Below the pieces are notes generated by a model. That model was not told the origin of the DNA and did no database searches. It saw nothing but the letters and a program-made list of their open reading frames with translations. Made by a program: the position numbers and the translations under genes. Positions 1 through 8,304 of a DNA stretch of 64,000 nucleotides are shown here, piece by piece (the stretch's first letter is position 1; the number at the start of each line of letters is the position of its first letter). The stretch comes from Paenibacillus curdlanolyticus YK9 (GTDB lineage: Bacteria > Bacillota > Bacilli > Paenibacillales > Paenibacillaceae). The DNA is taken from the NCBI RefSeq assembly GCF_000179615.1, contig NZ_AEDD01000006.1, positions 228,328 through 292,327 on the forward strand. Reading direction: 5' to 3'.

Positions 1-1198
1 TGTCCAATTTATTTCCGTTCTTGTCTATAAGCGGTTTGACTGTCGTAATCACATCTTGAATGAGTCCCGACAACTCAAACGTCTCCATATGAATTTCCAT
101 TTTTCCAGCTTCAATTTTTGATATGTCCAGAATGTCATTAATCAGTGTAAGCAGGTGCTTTCCCGCATTTCTGATTTTTCCAAGGTCTTCTACAAATATT
201 TGCTCGCCAAGCTCCTCCGCCTCTTCCGCCAGCATCTCACTATATCCGATGATTGCATTCAGAGGTGTTCGCAGCTCATGACTCATGTTGGCCAAAAACT
301 GGCTCTTAATCATATTCGCCTTGATCGCTTCATCATGGGCCTGTTCAAGCTGCGCAGTGCGCTCCTTCACTAATTGCTCCAAATTTTCATTTAACTGCCG
401 TAATTCCTGATTCATCTGATGGATTTCATTGGCTTTCTCTTGAATCTCGGTATCTTTAAAGGAAAACTTATTGGAAATATAAATGCCAAGCAAAGATAGC
501 CCTAGCGTAAACAGCGTGCCTCCCGAAATAAAATATCCGAGCCAATTCTGATCCAATATGATCCCCAAGGAGGATTCCGATTTATCTCCCAAGTAAAAGT
601 GGGCCGCGGTCATGCCTGTGTAATGCATGCCAACAATTGCCGCCCCCATAATTAACCCGCTGCCAAGCTTCTTCCACGCAGCTCCGCTTCCGCCTCTGCG
701 GAAGTAGAACGAGAGCCATAGCGCAGCGACTGAGGCTACTAAAGCAATAACAATAGAGAGGGTGAAGTACAACGGGTCATACGAAATATCAATAAGCATC
801 GCAGCCATTCCAGTGTAATGCATCGTACAGATGCCTGTGGCAAGCAGCATCCCGCCGCCAAGCAGTTGGCGTATTGTTAATTGATCCCGGCCAACTACAT
901 ATAAGGCAATGAATGAAGCAATGATTGCCGCAATAACGGACAATACCACTGTGAAAAGATTATAAGCAACGGGCACAGGCAAAGAAAATGCAAGCATACC
1001 GACAAAATGCATCGACCATATTCCCATCCCCATTGCAAAAGCGCCATAAGATAGCCATAACCATCGGGTTCGCCCAGTCGATGTCGTAATTCTTCCGACC
1101 AGGTCAAGAACCGTATAACAAGCTACAGCGGCAACCACATAAGAAAAAATAACTAACAGCGCATCATAAGAGCCATGAATATGTTCCATATGTTCCAT
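1..1198 (-). CDS. MHYT-domain sensor histidine kinase, C-terminus off the window
   Basis: The visible 399 residues begin at an ATG preceded by CAAGGAG about 11 bases upstream, and the frame stays open to the window edge. The N-terminal half is a run of membrane helices carrying the repeated MHYT signature (SMHFVGM, TMHYTGM, GMHYTGM), a proposed metal or gas sensor. A short coiled linker (roughly residues 260-295) is followed by a HisKA dimerisation domain with the phosphoacceptor motif SHELRTPLNAIIGYSEML. The ATPase domain is just starting where the window ends. It is probably an inner-membrane sensor that autophosphorylates and passes phosphate to a regulator outside the window. No partner is visible here. 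The family call is confident; the signal sensed is unknown. Confidence 0.88.
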   Translation of the reverse strand, partial: MEHMEHIHGSYDALLVIFSYVVAAVACYTVLDLVGRITTSTGRTRWLWLSYGAFAMGMGIWSMHFVGMLAFSLPVPVAYNLFTVVLSVIAAIIASFIALYVVGRDQLTIRQLLGGGMLLATGICTMHYTGMAAMLIDISYDPLYFTLSIVIALVASVAALWLSFYFRRGGSGAAWKKLGSGLIMGAAIVGMHYTGMTAAHFYLGDKSESSLGIILDQNWLGYFISGGTLFTLGLSLLGIYISNKFSFKDTEIQEKANEIHQMNQELRQLNENLEQLVKERTAQLEQAHDEAIKANMIKSQFLANMSHELRTPLNAIIGYSEMLAEEAEELGEQIFVEDLGKIRNAGKHLLTLINDILDISKIEAGKMEIHMETFELSGLIQDVITTVKPLIDKNGNKLD

Positions 1199-1360
1199 AT
1201 GATCCTATCTCCTTGTTGATGAATTGACTTAGCGCCTATACAAACTTCTGCAAAGAGCTGCCATATGACGAGCTCGTTCAACTACGATAACAAAAGAATC
1301 ATACGGCTAGTGGATTGGCGGATCACTTCTTCGCCATCTTCAACCTGCCACAAGGCCGCT

Positions 1361-1486
1361 TCACTCTCTTGTGCATGGCTCTCCCTGGCCATTTGGAATC
1401 AGGACAATGGATGCATCCGCCCAATATATAGTACCATCTTTTGTCCGATTCTGGATTACCCCTTTTTCATACTTTTCCTTGAGTAA
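1361..1486 (-). pseudogene. PAS-domain remnant
   Basis: A 41-residue minus-strand reading contains KEKYEKGVIQNRTKDGTIYW followed by ADASIVLIPNGQGEP, the typical end of a PAS/PAC sensor domain (NRTKDGTxYWADASIVP...GEP). It ends in a stop. A second frame just downstream (SEAALWQVEDGEE) looks like the linker that would follow, so at least one frameshift is likely. No start codon or ribosome site belongs to it. It is probably the leftover of a sensor kinase or diguanylate-cyclase-type gene upstream of the MHYT kinase. Confidence 0.55.
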
Positions 1487-1631
1487 ATTTAGTGAACATC
1501 GAAATCTTCCTATTAATTATAGAATAGTATGTGATAGTCAATTAACCGGAACGGGGATGAGTAAAGATAGGGATAGGGGGTGAGTGCTGATAGTAGAAAA
1601 TAAAAAATACGATGTACTTATAGAGTAGGAC

Positions 1632-1709
1632 GTGACGGGACTGATCGTTCACAGCGACCAGGGAGCCCCATACACGTCCTTTGATTACCACGACATGCTG
1701 CCAAAGCAC
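1632..1709 (+). pseudogene. IS3-family transposase fragment
   Basis: This short reading contains GLIVHSDQGAPYTSFDYHDM, the conserved block around the second catalytic Asp of IS3-type OrfB transposases (HSDQG.xYTS). Nothing else of the transposase or its ends is present. It is a relic, not the same as the intact IS3 element at 8.9 kb, which reads HSDRGVQYASKGY at this position. Confidence 0.7.
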
Positions 1710-1712
1710 CTC

Positions 1713-2087
1713 TTATTCAGTTTGCCGTTTAACTCCATTGACGTCATTCGTATCGTTCGTAAATTCGATATGATGAAACCCCCAACCGCACATGTCGGTC
1801 AAAAGCGAACTTAGCGTTCTTCCATGGTCGGACAGCGAATACTCGACTTTCGGAGGGATCGTCTGAAACACTTGCCTAACGATGATCTCGTCTTTCTCCA
1901 ATTCGCGGAGCTGATTGGTAAGCATGCCTTGCGTAACTTCAGGGAGCTTGCGTCTCAATTCACCGAACCGTCTAGTTCCCTCTTTCATCAAAATAAACAG
2001 GATCAACGGCTTCCACTTTCCACCTATAACTTGCAAAGTGGTCACTATTCCCTGTGTTCGATACGATTGACTTCTATCTGTATCCAT
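1713..2087 (-). CDS. HxlR-family transcriptional regulator
   Basis: This 124-residue single-domain winged-helix protein carries the HxlR signature: GGKWKPLILFILMKEGTRRFGELRR, then LPEVTQGMLTNQLRELEKDEIIVRQVF, then PPKVEYSLSDHGRTL near the end. Family members are small dimeric DNA-binding proteins, often redox or electrophile sensors (YodB, HypR, CatR types), that control a divergent gene. Here the divergent neighbours are a DoxX-like membrane protein and a VOC protein, which fits such a regulon. A perfect palindrome in the shared intergenic region is a candidate operator. There is no cysteine near the N-terminus, so a YodB-like Cys switch is not supported. Confidence 0.9.
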   Translation of the reverse strand: MDTDRSQSYRTQGIVTTLQVIGGKWKPLILFILMKEGTRRFGELRRKLPEVTQGMLTNQLRELEKDEIIVRQVFQTIPPKVEYSLSDHGRTLSSLLTDMCGWGFHHIEFTNDTNDVNGVKRQTE

Positions 2088-2227
2088 GAGTTCAACTCCC
2101 TATTATCCAAATTCCGAATCTCTTACCCCGACTTTACCAAAGTATACAGTATTTCATAAGTCCTATTTTTTACGTACTAGCATGGTTGAACGTACTCCTC
2201 CATAGTGCTTCGCCACGTAATGGTACG

Positions 2228-2252
2228 TTTTTTCATACTTAGTATGAAAAAA
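2228..2252. promoter_or_regulatory. perfect palindrome between hxlR and doxX, candidate operator
   Basis: Twelve-base arms TTTTTTCATACT and AGTATGAAAAAA flank a single central base. The site lies in the divergent intergenic region, about 110 bp upstream of the doxX-like start. HxlR-type regulators bind such symmetric AT-rich sites. It could instead fold as a small hairpin, but it follows no gene end on the plus strand. Confidence 0.45.
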
Positions 2253-2359
2253 GAGAGTACTTTTCAAAAGATTCATTTTGCTCAATAATTTGGGTTGTAG
2301 TCATTTCTAAACTTGTAAAATCCAGTCCATGAGGTTTTGAAATAAAGGAGTGTTGACTA

Positions 2360-2728
2360 ATGAAATGGGTAACACGCATTCTGCAGGGTTTAGTGGCGTT
2401 AGACTTTCTGTTTGCCGGTGCATCGAAGATCTTCTCGAGTTCTGATCAAATCAGGGAATTATTCACCGACAAGCTGGGTACCCCAGTCGTGTTGATCTAT
2501 ACCGTCGGCGTATTCGAAGCGTTGGCAGGGCTGTTTCTTATCGCCGGCTATCGCAGCCGAAGGGCGGCAGTGGCATCAATCGCCGTCATGATCGCCATCT
2601 TGATAGGCGCGATCGTGACGAACCTCACCGCAGGCCTTGTGGGGGATGCCATAGTCCCATTCGCGAGCTTGATCGTTGTGGCCGTCCTCTTGTACCTGAA
2701 GCGCGATGCGCTTAAGAGCACCAAGTAA
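2360..2728 (+). CDS. DoxX-like membrane protein
   Basis: This is a 122-residue protein with four predicted membrane helices. The opening KWVTRILQGLVALDFLFAGASKIF matches the DoxX/DoxX-like family (LR...G.lFl.aG..Kl). The start ATG has AAAGGAG 10 bases upstream. Family members are small integral membrane proteins, some linked to thiol or oxidative stress and quinone handling. The exact activity is unknown. It is divergent from the HxlR regulator and followed 70 bp later by a VOC gene, so both are plausible targets of that regulator. Confidence 0.85.
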   Translation: MKWVTRILQGLVALDFLFAGASKIFSSSDQIRELFTDKLGTPVVLIYTVGVFEALAGLFLIAGYRSRRAAVASIAVMIAILIGAIVTNLTAGLVGDAIVPFASLIVVAVLLYLKRDALKSTK

Positions 2729-2796
2729 TTTATCTTAGGTTTTTACCGCTAGGAAAAGACTCTAAGCGGATTTTATACAATAGGATGGTGCCGAGA

Positions 2797-3201
2797 ATGG
2801 CGTACAAATCAACTCACACGTTCATAAACCTGCCAGTGAAAGAATTGAACCGGTCAAAGGCGTTTTTTAGCAGTATTGGCTTCGAGTTCAACCCCCAGTA
2901 CTCCGATGAAAACGCGGCTTGTCTAGTAATCAATGACAACACGTGCGTTCAGCTTCTTACGGAGTCGTACTTCCAGACATTCGTCAAAAAGCCGATAGCT
3001 GATGCCGCAAGCGCCGCTGCTGGGATTATCGCACTCTCCGCTAATAGCAGAGCGCAAGCGGACGAGCTGGCGGACAAGGCGCTGGCTGCGGGAGGCAAAC
3101 CGTCCAAAGAACCGGCGGATCATGGCTTTATGTATGTGAGAAGCTTCGAGGACCTGGACGGGCATCTGTGGGAAATCGTCTATATGGACATGGGCCAGTA
3201 A
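2797..3201 (+). CDS. VOC (glyoxalase/bleomycin-resistance-fold) protein
   Basis: This 134-residue protein has the vicinal-oxygen-chelate fold: an N-terminal beta strand with THTFINLPVKELNRSKAFF, and a C-terminal HGFMYVRSFEDLDGHLWEIVY giving the usual metal-binding Glu near the end. I prefer the ATG at 2797 because AGGA lies 11 bases upstream; the in-frame ATG at 2785 overlaps that site. These proteins act on, or sequester, small electrophiles or dioxygenase substrates; the substrate cannot be read from sequence. A strong terminator follows. It is likely cotranscribed with the DoxX-like gene. Confidence 0.85.
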   Translation: MAYKSTHTFINLPVKELNRSKAFFSSIGFEFNPQYSDENAACLVINDNTCVQLLTESYFQTFVKKPIADAASAAAGIIALSANSRAQADELADKALAAGGKPSKEPADHGFMYVRSFEDLDGHLWEIVYMDMGQ

Positions 3202-3217
3202 AAAGTCCAACTCATAG

Positions 3218-3262
3218 AAAAGGTACAGTTCTTCAATAAATTGAAGAGGCTGTACCTTTTTT
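3218..3262 (+). terminator. intrinsic terminator after the VOC gene
   Basis: AAAGGTACAG pairs with CTGTACCTTT around an inner CTTCAA/TTGAAG stem and is followed by a T-run. It closes the doxX-VOC transcript. Confidence 0.9.
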
Positions 3263-3279
3263 GCGCTTTCGTTTCCTTA

Positions 3280-3615
3280 TTAAACAAGCGGCCGATCGAT
3301 TAACGTGGCAAAATTGAATTGATGTTTATGCTCGTCATTCAGCGTCGTCGTGCCGGTGACGAAATGCACATGCTTGCCGTTGCCTACGGGAATGGCAGGC
3401 CCGGTCTTGATTTTTTTGAGATTATGAAAATGGTCTAAAAAGTCTGTATGGGAGAGGTCGATTTCGTGAATGTGGCTTTTGCCCTGCCGAATCGCTTGAC
3501 CTGTCACGCCTGCAAAGCGGTGATTATGACGGTCCGCGCCTTCCTCAGCCAGCTTCGTGCTGCCTTCAAACTCATGCACATGCCGCTGCCGCTTTTTCGC
3601 TGCTCTTTTTTTCAT
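3280..3615 (-). CDS. YmaF-like His-rich protein
   Basis: This 111-residue protein is rich in His pairs: RQRHVHEFEGSTKLAEE, DRHNHRFAGVTGQAI, SHIHEIDLSHTDFLDHFH, GKHVHFVTG and DEHKHQFNFATLI. The pattern matches the YmaF family of Bacilli, small soluble proteins of unknown role that resemble a repetitive metal-binding beta structure. The basic N-terminus (MKKRAAKKRQR) precedes the repeats. AAAGGGG lies 13 bases upstream of the ATG. It is monocistronic, with a gap to the upstream barstar gene. Confidence 0.75.
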   Translation of the reverse strand: MKKRAAKKRQRHVHEFEGSTKLAEEGADRHNHRFAGVTGQAIRQGKSHIHEIDLSHTDFLDHFHNLKKIKTGPAIPVGNGKHVHFVTGTTTLNDEHKHQFNFATLIDRPLV

Positions 3616-3783
3616 CAGACTTTGTTATCCCCTTTGAGTCAAAATCACTTCAAGGGTAGTTTATTAATGATCGGCGGGCGTTGTGTTAGGCCACCGTCCA
3701 TAATTGAAATCCCGTAGCTATCGTGCTCGTTCCGGCCGGGACAATATGAATACAGCGTTTGCTTATATAATCGGCATGCTTGG

Positions 3784-4272
3784 CTAAACGCCTCTATTCT
3801 TATCAAACCATTCTTCGTTGTTCCAACGTACAGGTAATGCTCCCAAAGATTCAATGTGCAACTGAGGGTCATTTGAATGCAAAAAAGCGATCAACTTCTT
3901 TTGATTCTCGACAAGTAAGCGCCAAGAATTATTCTGGATAATGTCTAATATGTGGTACGCAGTGTCTTTATCTCGTTGATTGAATTTGTCGAAGTTCTTG
4001 AAAACAAGCACAAAGCCTTCACCACTTGGGACAATGTCGGAGAGGCAGTCATTGAAAGCATTAAGATTTCTTCCGTAATAATCTGGGAACTCGAGTGTAT
4101 TTCCTATTTCCAACAGACAACTGTTCCTATCCCACGATTCACAATCAAAGATATAAACGTCGAATCCTTCTTCTCTTATGTTTTCAATATACTTTTCTAA
4201 TAAGCTTGGCCTCCAAAACATAACAATAGAACCGTTAATCATCAACGACTTCCACAGAACCTCCTGTAGCAC
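3784..4272 (-). CDS. Barstar-family protein (ribonuclease-inhibitor fold)
   Basis: This 162-residue protein contains a barstar core. The block EFPDYYGRNLNAFNDCLSDI (about residues 61-80) matches the barstar consensus (lP.yYGrN.daf.dcl.di), and the C-terminal half (AYHILDIIQNNSWRLL, then LIAFLHSND) fits the rest of the fold. Barstar inhibits the secreted ribonuclease barnase, and homologues are common immunity proteins to RNase toxins. The GTG start has GGGGG seven bases upstream. No barnase-like RNase or polymorphic toxin is seen in this window, so it is an orphan immunity gene or answers a toxin elsewhere. Confidence 0.8.
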   Translation of the reverse strand: MLQEVLWKSLMINGSIVMFWRPSLLEKYIENIREEGFDVYIFDCESWDRNSCLLEIGNTLEFPDYYGRNLNAFNDCLSDIVPSGEGFVLVFKNFDKFNQRDKDTAYHILDIIQNNSWRLLVENQKKLIAFLHSNDPQLHIESLGALPVRWNNEEWFDKNRGV

Positions 4273-4341
4273 TTTCTTTCCCCCAAAGCTAAAGTATAGA
4301 TTGCAAGCTTACAGTCAAACCGTCACGCATCCGCTCATGTT

Positions 4342-6225
4342 CTAGACCTCTCTCACCCGATCAATGCGGCTCCGCAGGTACTCCTCTAAAGCCTTGTCCG
4401 TGCAGAAAATATAGCAGCCCTTCTGTCCGCGCGTCATCAACGTTCTATACGTATTCCGTATAATATCGTCAGCGAGCTTTCTGGCTTTGTCGGCGTCTTC
4501 CTTCATCATTCTGGCAATGCCTTTTAACGATTGATCAGTTCGCGCGCGTTTCGTATAGTCTGTGACCACTTGTCCATCGCGATACGTGAGATCATCACCG
4601 ATGATAACGCCAACGTAATCAAATTCTAGCCCTTGGCAAGTGTGGATACAGCCCGCTTCATGAACAGACTTTTCATCGATAGCCCACGTGCCTGTATTGT
4701 CGAGATTCCAGCTCATATTAAAATCGTATGATGGGATCGTAATGTCCGAGTAAGTCGGATCGCTCCTCATCTTGCTATTCCAATCCCAGCAGTAGCCTGC
4801 GACAATTCGCGACTTGTTCTTCTGCTCATTTAATTGCTCGATTCGCGCCCTCATCTCATGAGGATCTGAGAAAATTTGAACATCATAATCCACGCCCAAA
4901 TAATGCTCATTCGCCGTCTCGCGAATTTGCAGCACATCGTCTAGCCACGCTATATAGCCATCTGAGCCGTCGCAGCGAAATTGCGAGGAGAGCTTTGTCT
5001 TCATGAGCTCTGCCCCTAGCTCTTCAGCATATTGTTCGATTAGCCCCACGCTGCCGATATCCTTTAATGTAACACGCTGCCTCTCATCGATGAAAAAGAT
5101 CGAGAATCTAGAACCACGGATAATCTCTTTCGCCTGATTCTCACCGAGATTATGAAATAGCCCCGACTTCTCGTTCAAACGATGTGCCTCATCGACAATT
5201 AGCGTATCGAATTCATTCTCCGTCGCTTCGACAAAGCTACCCGATCCCTTAAATAAATTATCGATTCTCGTCTTACGAAAATCGCCTTTTAGCTTGGCCG
5301 AATAAATATTACGGGGCGCAGAATTGCGGGTTACATACTGGACGGCATGTCCGTATTGCGTAAGCTGCACGAGCAGATTGATGGCTAGAACGGACTTTCC
5401 GGTTCCCGGCCCGCCTTCCACGATTAGCACTTTCTTCTGGCCAGAACGGTAGGATTCGCGGGCAATGTCCAATGCCGATTCATAAACGACCTTCTGATCG
5501 TCAATCATCGTAAACTCTTTATTCCCTTTTAGCATACCGCTCAATGAATCCTGCAAAGACTTCGAAGGACGAATTCGCCCATTCTCGATCTGGTACAGGT
5601 TTTCCTTATCATCGCCGTACTTGATATATTTCTTGATAAACTCTCTAAGCTTAGGGGCGTCGCCCTTAGCGAAAATCGGAGCCTGTTCAACGTAAAACTC
5701 ATAGATAGGATCAGTCAGTGGCTCATCCTTTTTGGCCATCAGATAGTTATGCAGATACGCGCATGGGCGCAGCTGGATCTTATTATTTTGGACATTCTCG
5801 TTGTAGTCCTCTATTAAAGCCGCATACGACCATACCTGATACGAGGGATGTGGCGTTTCGATCAAACCTTTATTGATAAACGTCTTCACGATCGCTTCTT
5901 TGCCATCAACCTTCTCAACAGCATCCCACTGCTTAAGCTCGACGACCACGACGGAATCCGACTGATCGTTACGCCCCGAGATAAGAAAATCAATCCGCTT
6001 CGAGGTGTACGGCACCTTAAACTCAATCGCCACACCCGCGTTATTCGGAATCTCATGGTCACTCAACACCCGATACATATACTGCATCGAGTTATCCCAC
6101 GCCCGCACCTCACGCTCATTCACTTTACCGATCTTCTCTGCAAAATGGGTACTGATATGCTCCACCAGGTTATCGGTGAAAACATCAGCTAGAAATTCTA
6201 CTTTGGTTGATTCGTATATAATCAT
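4342..6225 (-). CDS. DUF2075 superfamily-1 helicase with N-terminal nuclease-like domain
   Basis: This 627-residue protein has an N-terminal restriction-like region with RIDFLISGRNDQSDSVVVVE (Asp79, Glu96) and Lys98 in ELKQW, a PD-(D/E)XK pattern. A superfamily-1 helicase (DUF2075) follows: Walker A GGPGTGKSVL at about 271, Walker B FDTLIVDEAHRLNE, then SSQFRCDGSD and the late motif TCQGLEFDYVGVIIGDDL. Family knowledge: DUF2075 proteins are DNA/RNA helicases often found in defence loci. It starts 29 bases after the stop of an HNH nuclease gene on the same strand, so the two form an operon. I infer a nucleolytic or DNA-sensing pair against foreign or modified DNA. Confidence 0.85.
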   Translation of the reverse strand: MIIYESTKVEFLADVFTDNLVEHISTHFAEKIGKVNEREVRAWDNSMQYMYRVLSDHEIPNNAGVAIEFKVPYTSKRIDFLISGRNDQSDSVVVVELKQWDAVEKVDGKEAIVKTFINKGLIETPHPSYQVWSYAALIEDYNENVQNNKIQLRPCAYLHNYLMAKKDEPLTDPIYEFYVEQAPIFAKGDAPKLREFIKKYIKYGDDKENLYQIENGRIRPSKSLQDSLSGMLKGNKEFTMIDDQKVVYESALDIARESYRSGQKKVLIVEGGPGTGKSVLAINLLVQLTQYGHAVQYVTRNSAPRNIYSAKLKGDFRKTRIDNLFKGSGSFVEATENEFDTLIVDEAHRLNEKSGLFHNLGENQAKEIIRGSRFSIFFIDERQRVTLKDIGSVGLIEQYAEELGAELMKTKLSSQFRCDGSDGYIAWLDDVLQIRETANEHYLGVDYDVQIFSDPHEMRARIEQLNEQKNKSRIVAGYCWDWNSKMRSDPTYSDITIPSYDFNMSWNLDNTGTWAIDEKSVHEAGCIHTCQGLEFDYVGVIIGDDLTYRDGQVVTDYTKRARTDQSLKGIARMMKEDADKARKLADDIIRNTYRTLMTRGQKGCYIFCTDKALEEYLRSRIDRVREV

Positions 6226-6254
6226 GGGGGGGTCACCTTGTGTTTGTTATTTTA

Positions 6255-7165
6255 TTAGCTAAGATACCTAGCTGGTCCTTTAAATACTTCCCTTATATGC
6301 CAATTTACAAAGCTGTCTATCGGCGTATACACAGGGTGTATCGGAGAACGCACCTTTTTACCGTGATAACGCATAAGCCACTCCTCAAAACCATGCGTGC
6401 CATAAGCTTGTTCAGCCACTAGCAGCTCCTGCTCACCCGTTATCGTAAATACACCGCGATCAAACAATTTATGATGTAACGAACACAGAGCAATCCCGTT
6501 CTCTTCCGTGTCCGGCCCACCCGCTTGATGCCATTGGATATGGGCAGCGTCAATGCCTACTAACTGATGCCCCAACCGGACATTAAAGCCGCACACTGCA
6601 CAGCTGAACTCATACGCTTTCAATATGCGATCTCTAAAGTTCGGATCACGCTTCCGCTTTCTTCTTACTGAGAAATCAAGCCCGATCTCGTCGAGAATAT
6701 CCTGATGAATACTCTCTGGAAAATGCTTATTCAACAGCAATTCAGCCAACTCTTGGATTAGTAGGTCATTGTTTTGGAGCAGCACGAGCACGTCGTATGT
6801 AAACCCCGCGGATACTTGCTCTGTTAAGAGCTGCTTATCCGAAAAGTTTCTTTTGTCGACGGAGCCGGTTAATCTCCAAATCCCATCAGTAGTAAATGGC
6901 TCTTCAGGATGATAGGACTTTCTTGGAGGGCCGAACTCCATAAGCAGCTTTTTTAATTTGTCACGGACTTCTTCGTACGGTAAGATCGTGTGCTGCTGCT
7001 GCAGTTGAACAAGCGCTAGAAGAATTAGTAGAGGCTTATGCGGAGCCGTTGTCCGTTCTTTTTCCATATGGATAGATTAGATAGTTTATCTTTTAGCGAG
7101 GTCTGTTCCACTTCATCTACCTCTTTTAACGAAACTCGATTTCTCTTCAGTATACACCAACGCAT
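6255..7165 (-). pseudogene. Sulfur-binding-domain-type HNH endonuclease gene, frameshifted near the 5' end
   Basis: The downstream frame (7067 to 6255) starts ERTTAPHKPLLILLALVQLQ and ends with an HNH nuclease: C156xxC159, H176 in DAAHIQWH, N190 and HH198-199 in ENGIALCSLHHKLFDRGVF. APHKPLL is the signature of the SBD domain that reads phosphorothioated DNA in ScoMcrA-type type IV restriction enzymes. The expected preceding part, DKLSNLSIWKKNGQR, lies in another frame starting at an ATG at 7165. The two frames meet at about 7040-7047, consistent with a one-base loss. The intact-frame ATG at 7067 has no ribosome site. It is a damaged gene unless the shift is a sequencing error or is bypassed. 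It sits directly upstream of the DUF2075 helicase. Confidence 0.75.
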
Positions 7166-7281
7166 GCCTCTCGTTGCTTCCCTTAGTGTAAAGATCGTTC
7201 ATATACGAAAGTGCATTTAGGAAGTCATATTCAATTTCTTTAAAATAAGGGACTATGCATTCAATAAGGGGATAACAAGAG

Positions 7282-7749
7282 GTGATTGAAGTATTCGAAT
7301 TACGAGATAAGATGGAGTTTTTTGATGACGCTGTTACGGTGTATTGGAATCAGTGGGGAAGCCAAAGTAACTATAAGTTTTACCATGATTGTATGTAATA
7401 TTCGTGCACTTCAGATTGTGAGTTGCCACGGTTTTATATTGCTGTCCAAAATAATGCTATCGTCGGCTCGTACGCACTCTTAAGAAATGACCTAATAAGC
7501 CGTCAGGATTTATTTCCTTGGCTTGCTTGTTTATATGTTATTCCAGAATTACAAGGCAATAAAATAGGTTCTATTCTTTTGAGACATGCCAGAGAGGAAA
7601 CGAGAAAGCTAGGCTTAGCTAAGCAGCATCTCTCGACAGATTTAGAAGGTTATTATGAGAAATATGACTGGACTCTTTTGACTACTCAAAAAGCCATCTC
7701 TTTAGGAAATGGCTTTAGTTTCAAGATAATTATCGATGTGCAAGCGTAG
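7282..7749 (+). pseudogene. GNAT acetyltransferase interrupted by one in-frame stop
   Basis: From a GTG at 7282 (AAGGGG 10 bases upstream) the frame reads VIEVFELRDKMEFFDDAV, then YKFYHDCM, a TAA at 7396, then CELPRFYIAVQNNAIVGSYA and LLRNDLISRQDLFPWLACLY. The acetyl-CoA loop is PELQGNKIGSILL. Both sides of the stop are in one frame and make a complete GNAT of about 155 residues, so a single nonsense change has broken it. Its 3' end overlaps the convergent GNAT gene by 48 bp. Confidence 0.75.
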
Positions 7750-8298
7750 ACTAATCGGAACTTGCGAATCTCCGTTATGCGATTGATTACCGTTTTGTTT
7801 GAAACCAATAGTTTCATCAGTGTAATACGATAATCTATGCTGAAAGCAATCAAGTGTTAAAAATTTGATGCCGCAAAACTCTTCGCGCATAATAAGAGCC
7901 TTGTGGATAGCATATTGCAATAAGAATTTCCCTAGTCCCATCTTTTGAAATCCCTTATGAATAGCTAATCTTGCCACTTTTAATGCAGGAATTGTTTCAT
8001 AAGGAACATTCTCTGAACGTTGTTCCCTGCTTTGTAGTTTTATGCTATCTGCGCATAAAGACATATATCCAGCAAGATCGTTGCCTTTATACAAAAGAAA
8101 AGTCGTATTTAATGCATTTTCTTGTTCCTTCAAAGCCTCTCTTTGCAGAAAATGGTTCATTTCTTGATGAATTCTTTTCAGACGCTTCTCGGTTCGTGGA
8201 GGTGTCCCATGAATTTTAATATGACAGTCAAACTCTTTTATGGCTTGCTTATCGTCTACCGATAGCTTTTTTATTCGAAAATCATCAGGGAGTGACAA
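7702..8298 (-). CDS. GNAT acetyltransferase, possible toxin of a small pair
   Basis: This is a 198-residue GNAT protein with the acetyl-CoA binding loop VARLAIHKGFQKMGLGKFLL (V-x(n)-Q/R-x-x-G-x-G/A pattern) and a C-terminal TLDCFQHRLSYYTDETIGFK block. The start is a TTG at 8298, seven codons short of any ATG, nine bases after GGGGAAG. It lies 6 bp behind a 59-residue basic ORF and is probably translated with it. Known GNAT toxins (TacT, AtaT) pair with small antitoxins and acetylate aminoacyl-tRNA. Here the partner is not of the RHH class, so a toxin role is inference; a plain acetyltransferase is equally possible. Confidence 0.75.
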   Translation of the reverse strand: MSLPDDFRIKKLSVDDKQAIKEFDCHIKIHGTPPRTEKRLKRIHQEMNHFLQREALKEQENALNTTFLLYKGNDLAGYMSLCADSIKLQSREQRSENVPYETIPALKVARLAIHKGFQKMGLGKFLLQYAIHKALIMREEFCGIKFLTLDCFQHRLSYYTDETIGFKQNGNQSHNGDSQVPISLRLHIDNYLETKAIS

Positions 8299-8304
8299 AA
8301 CTAA

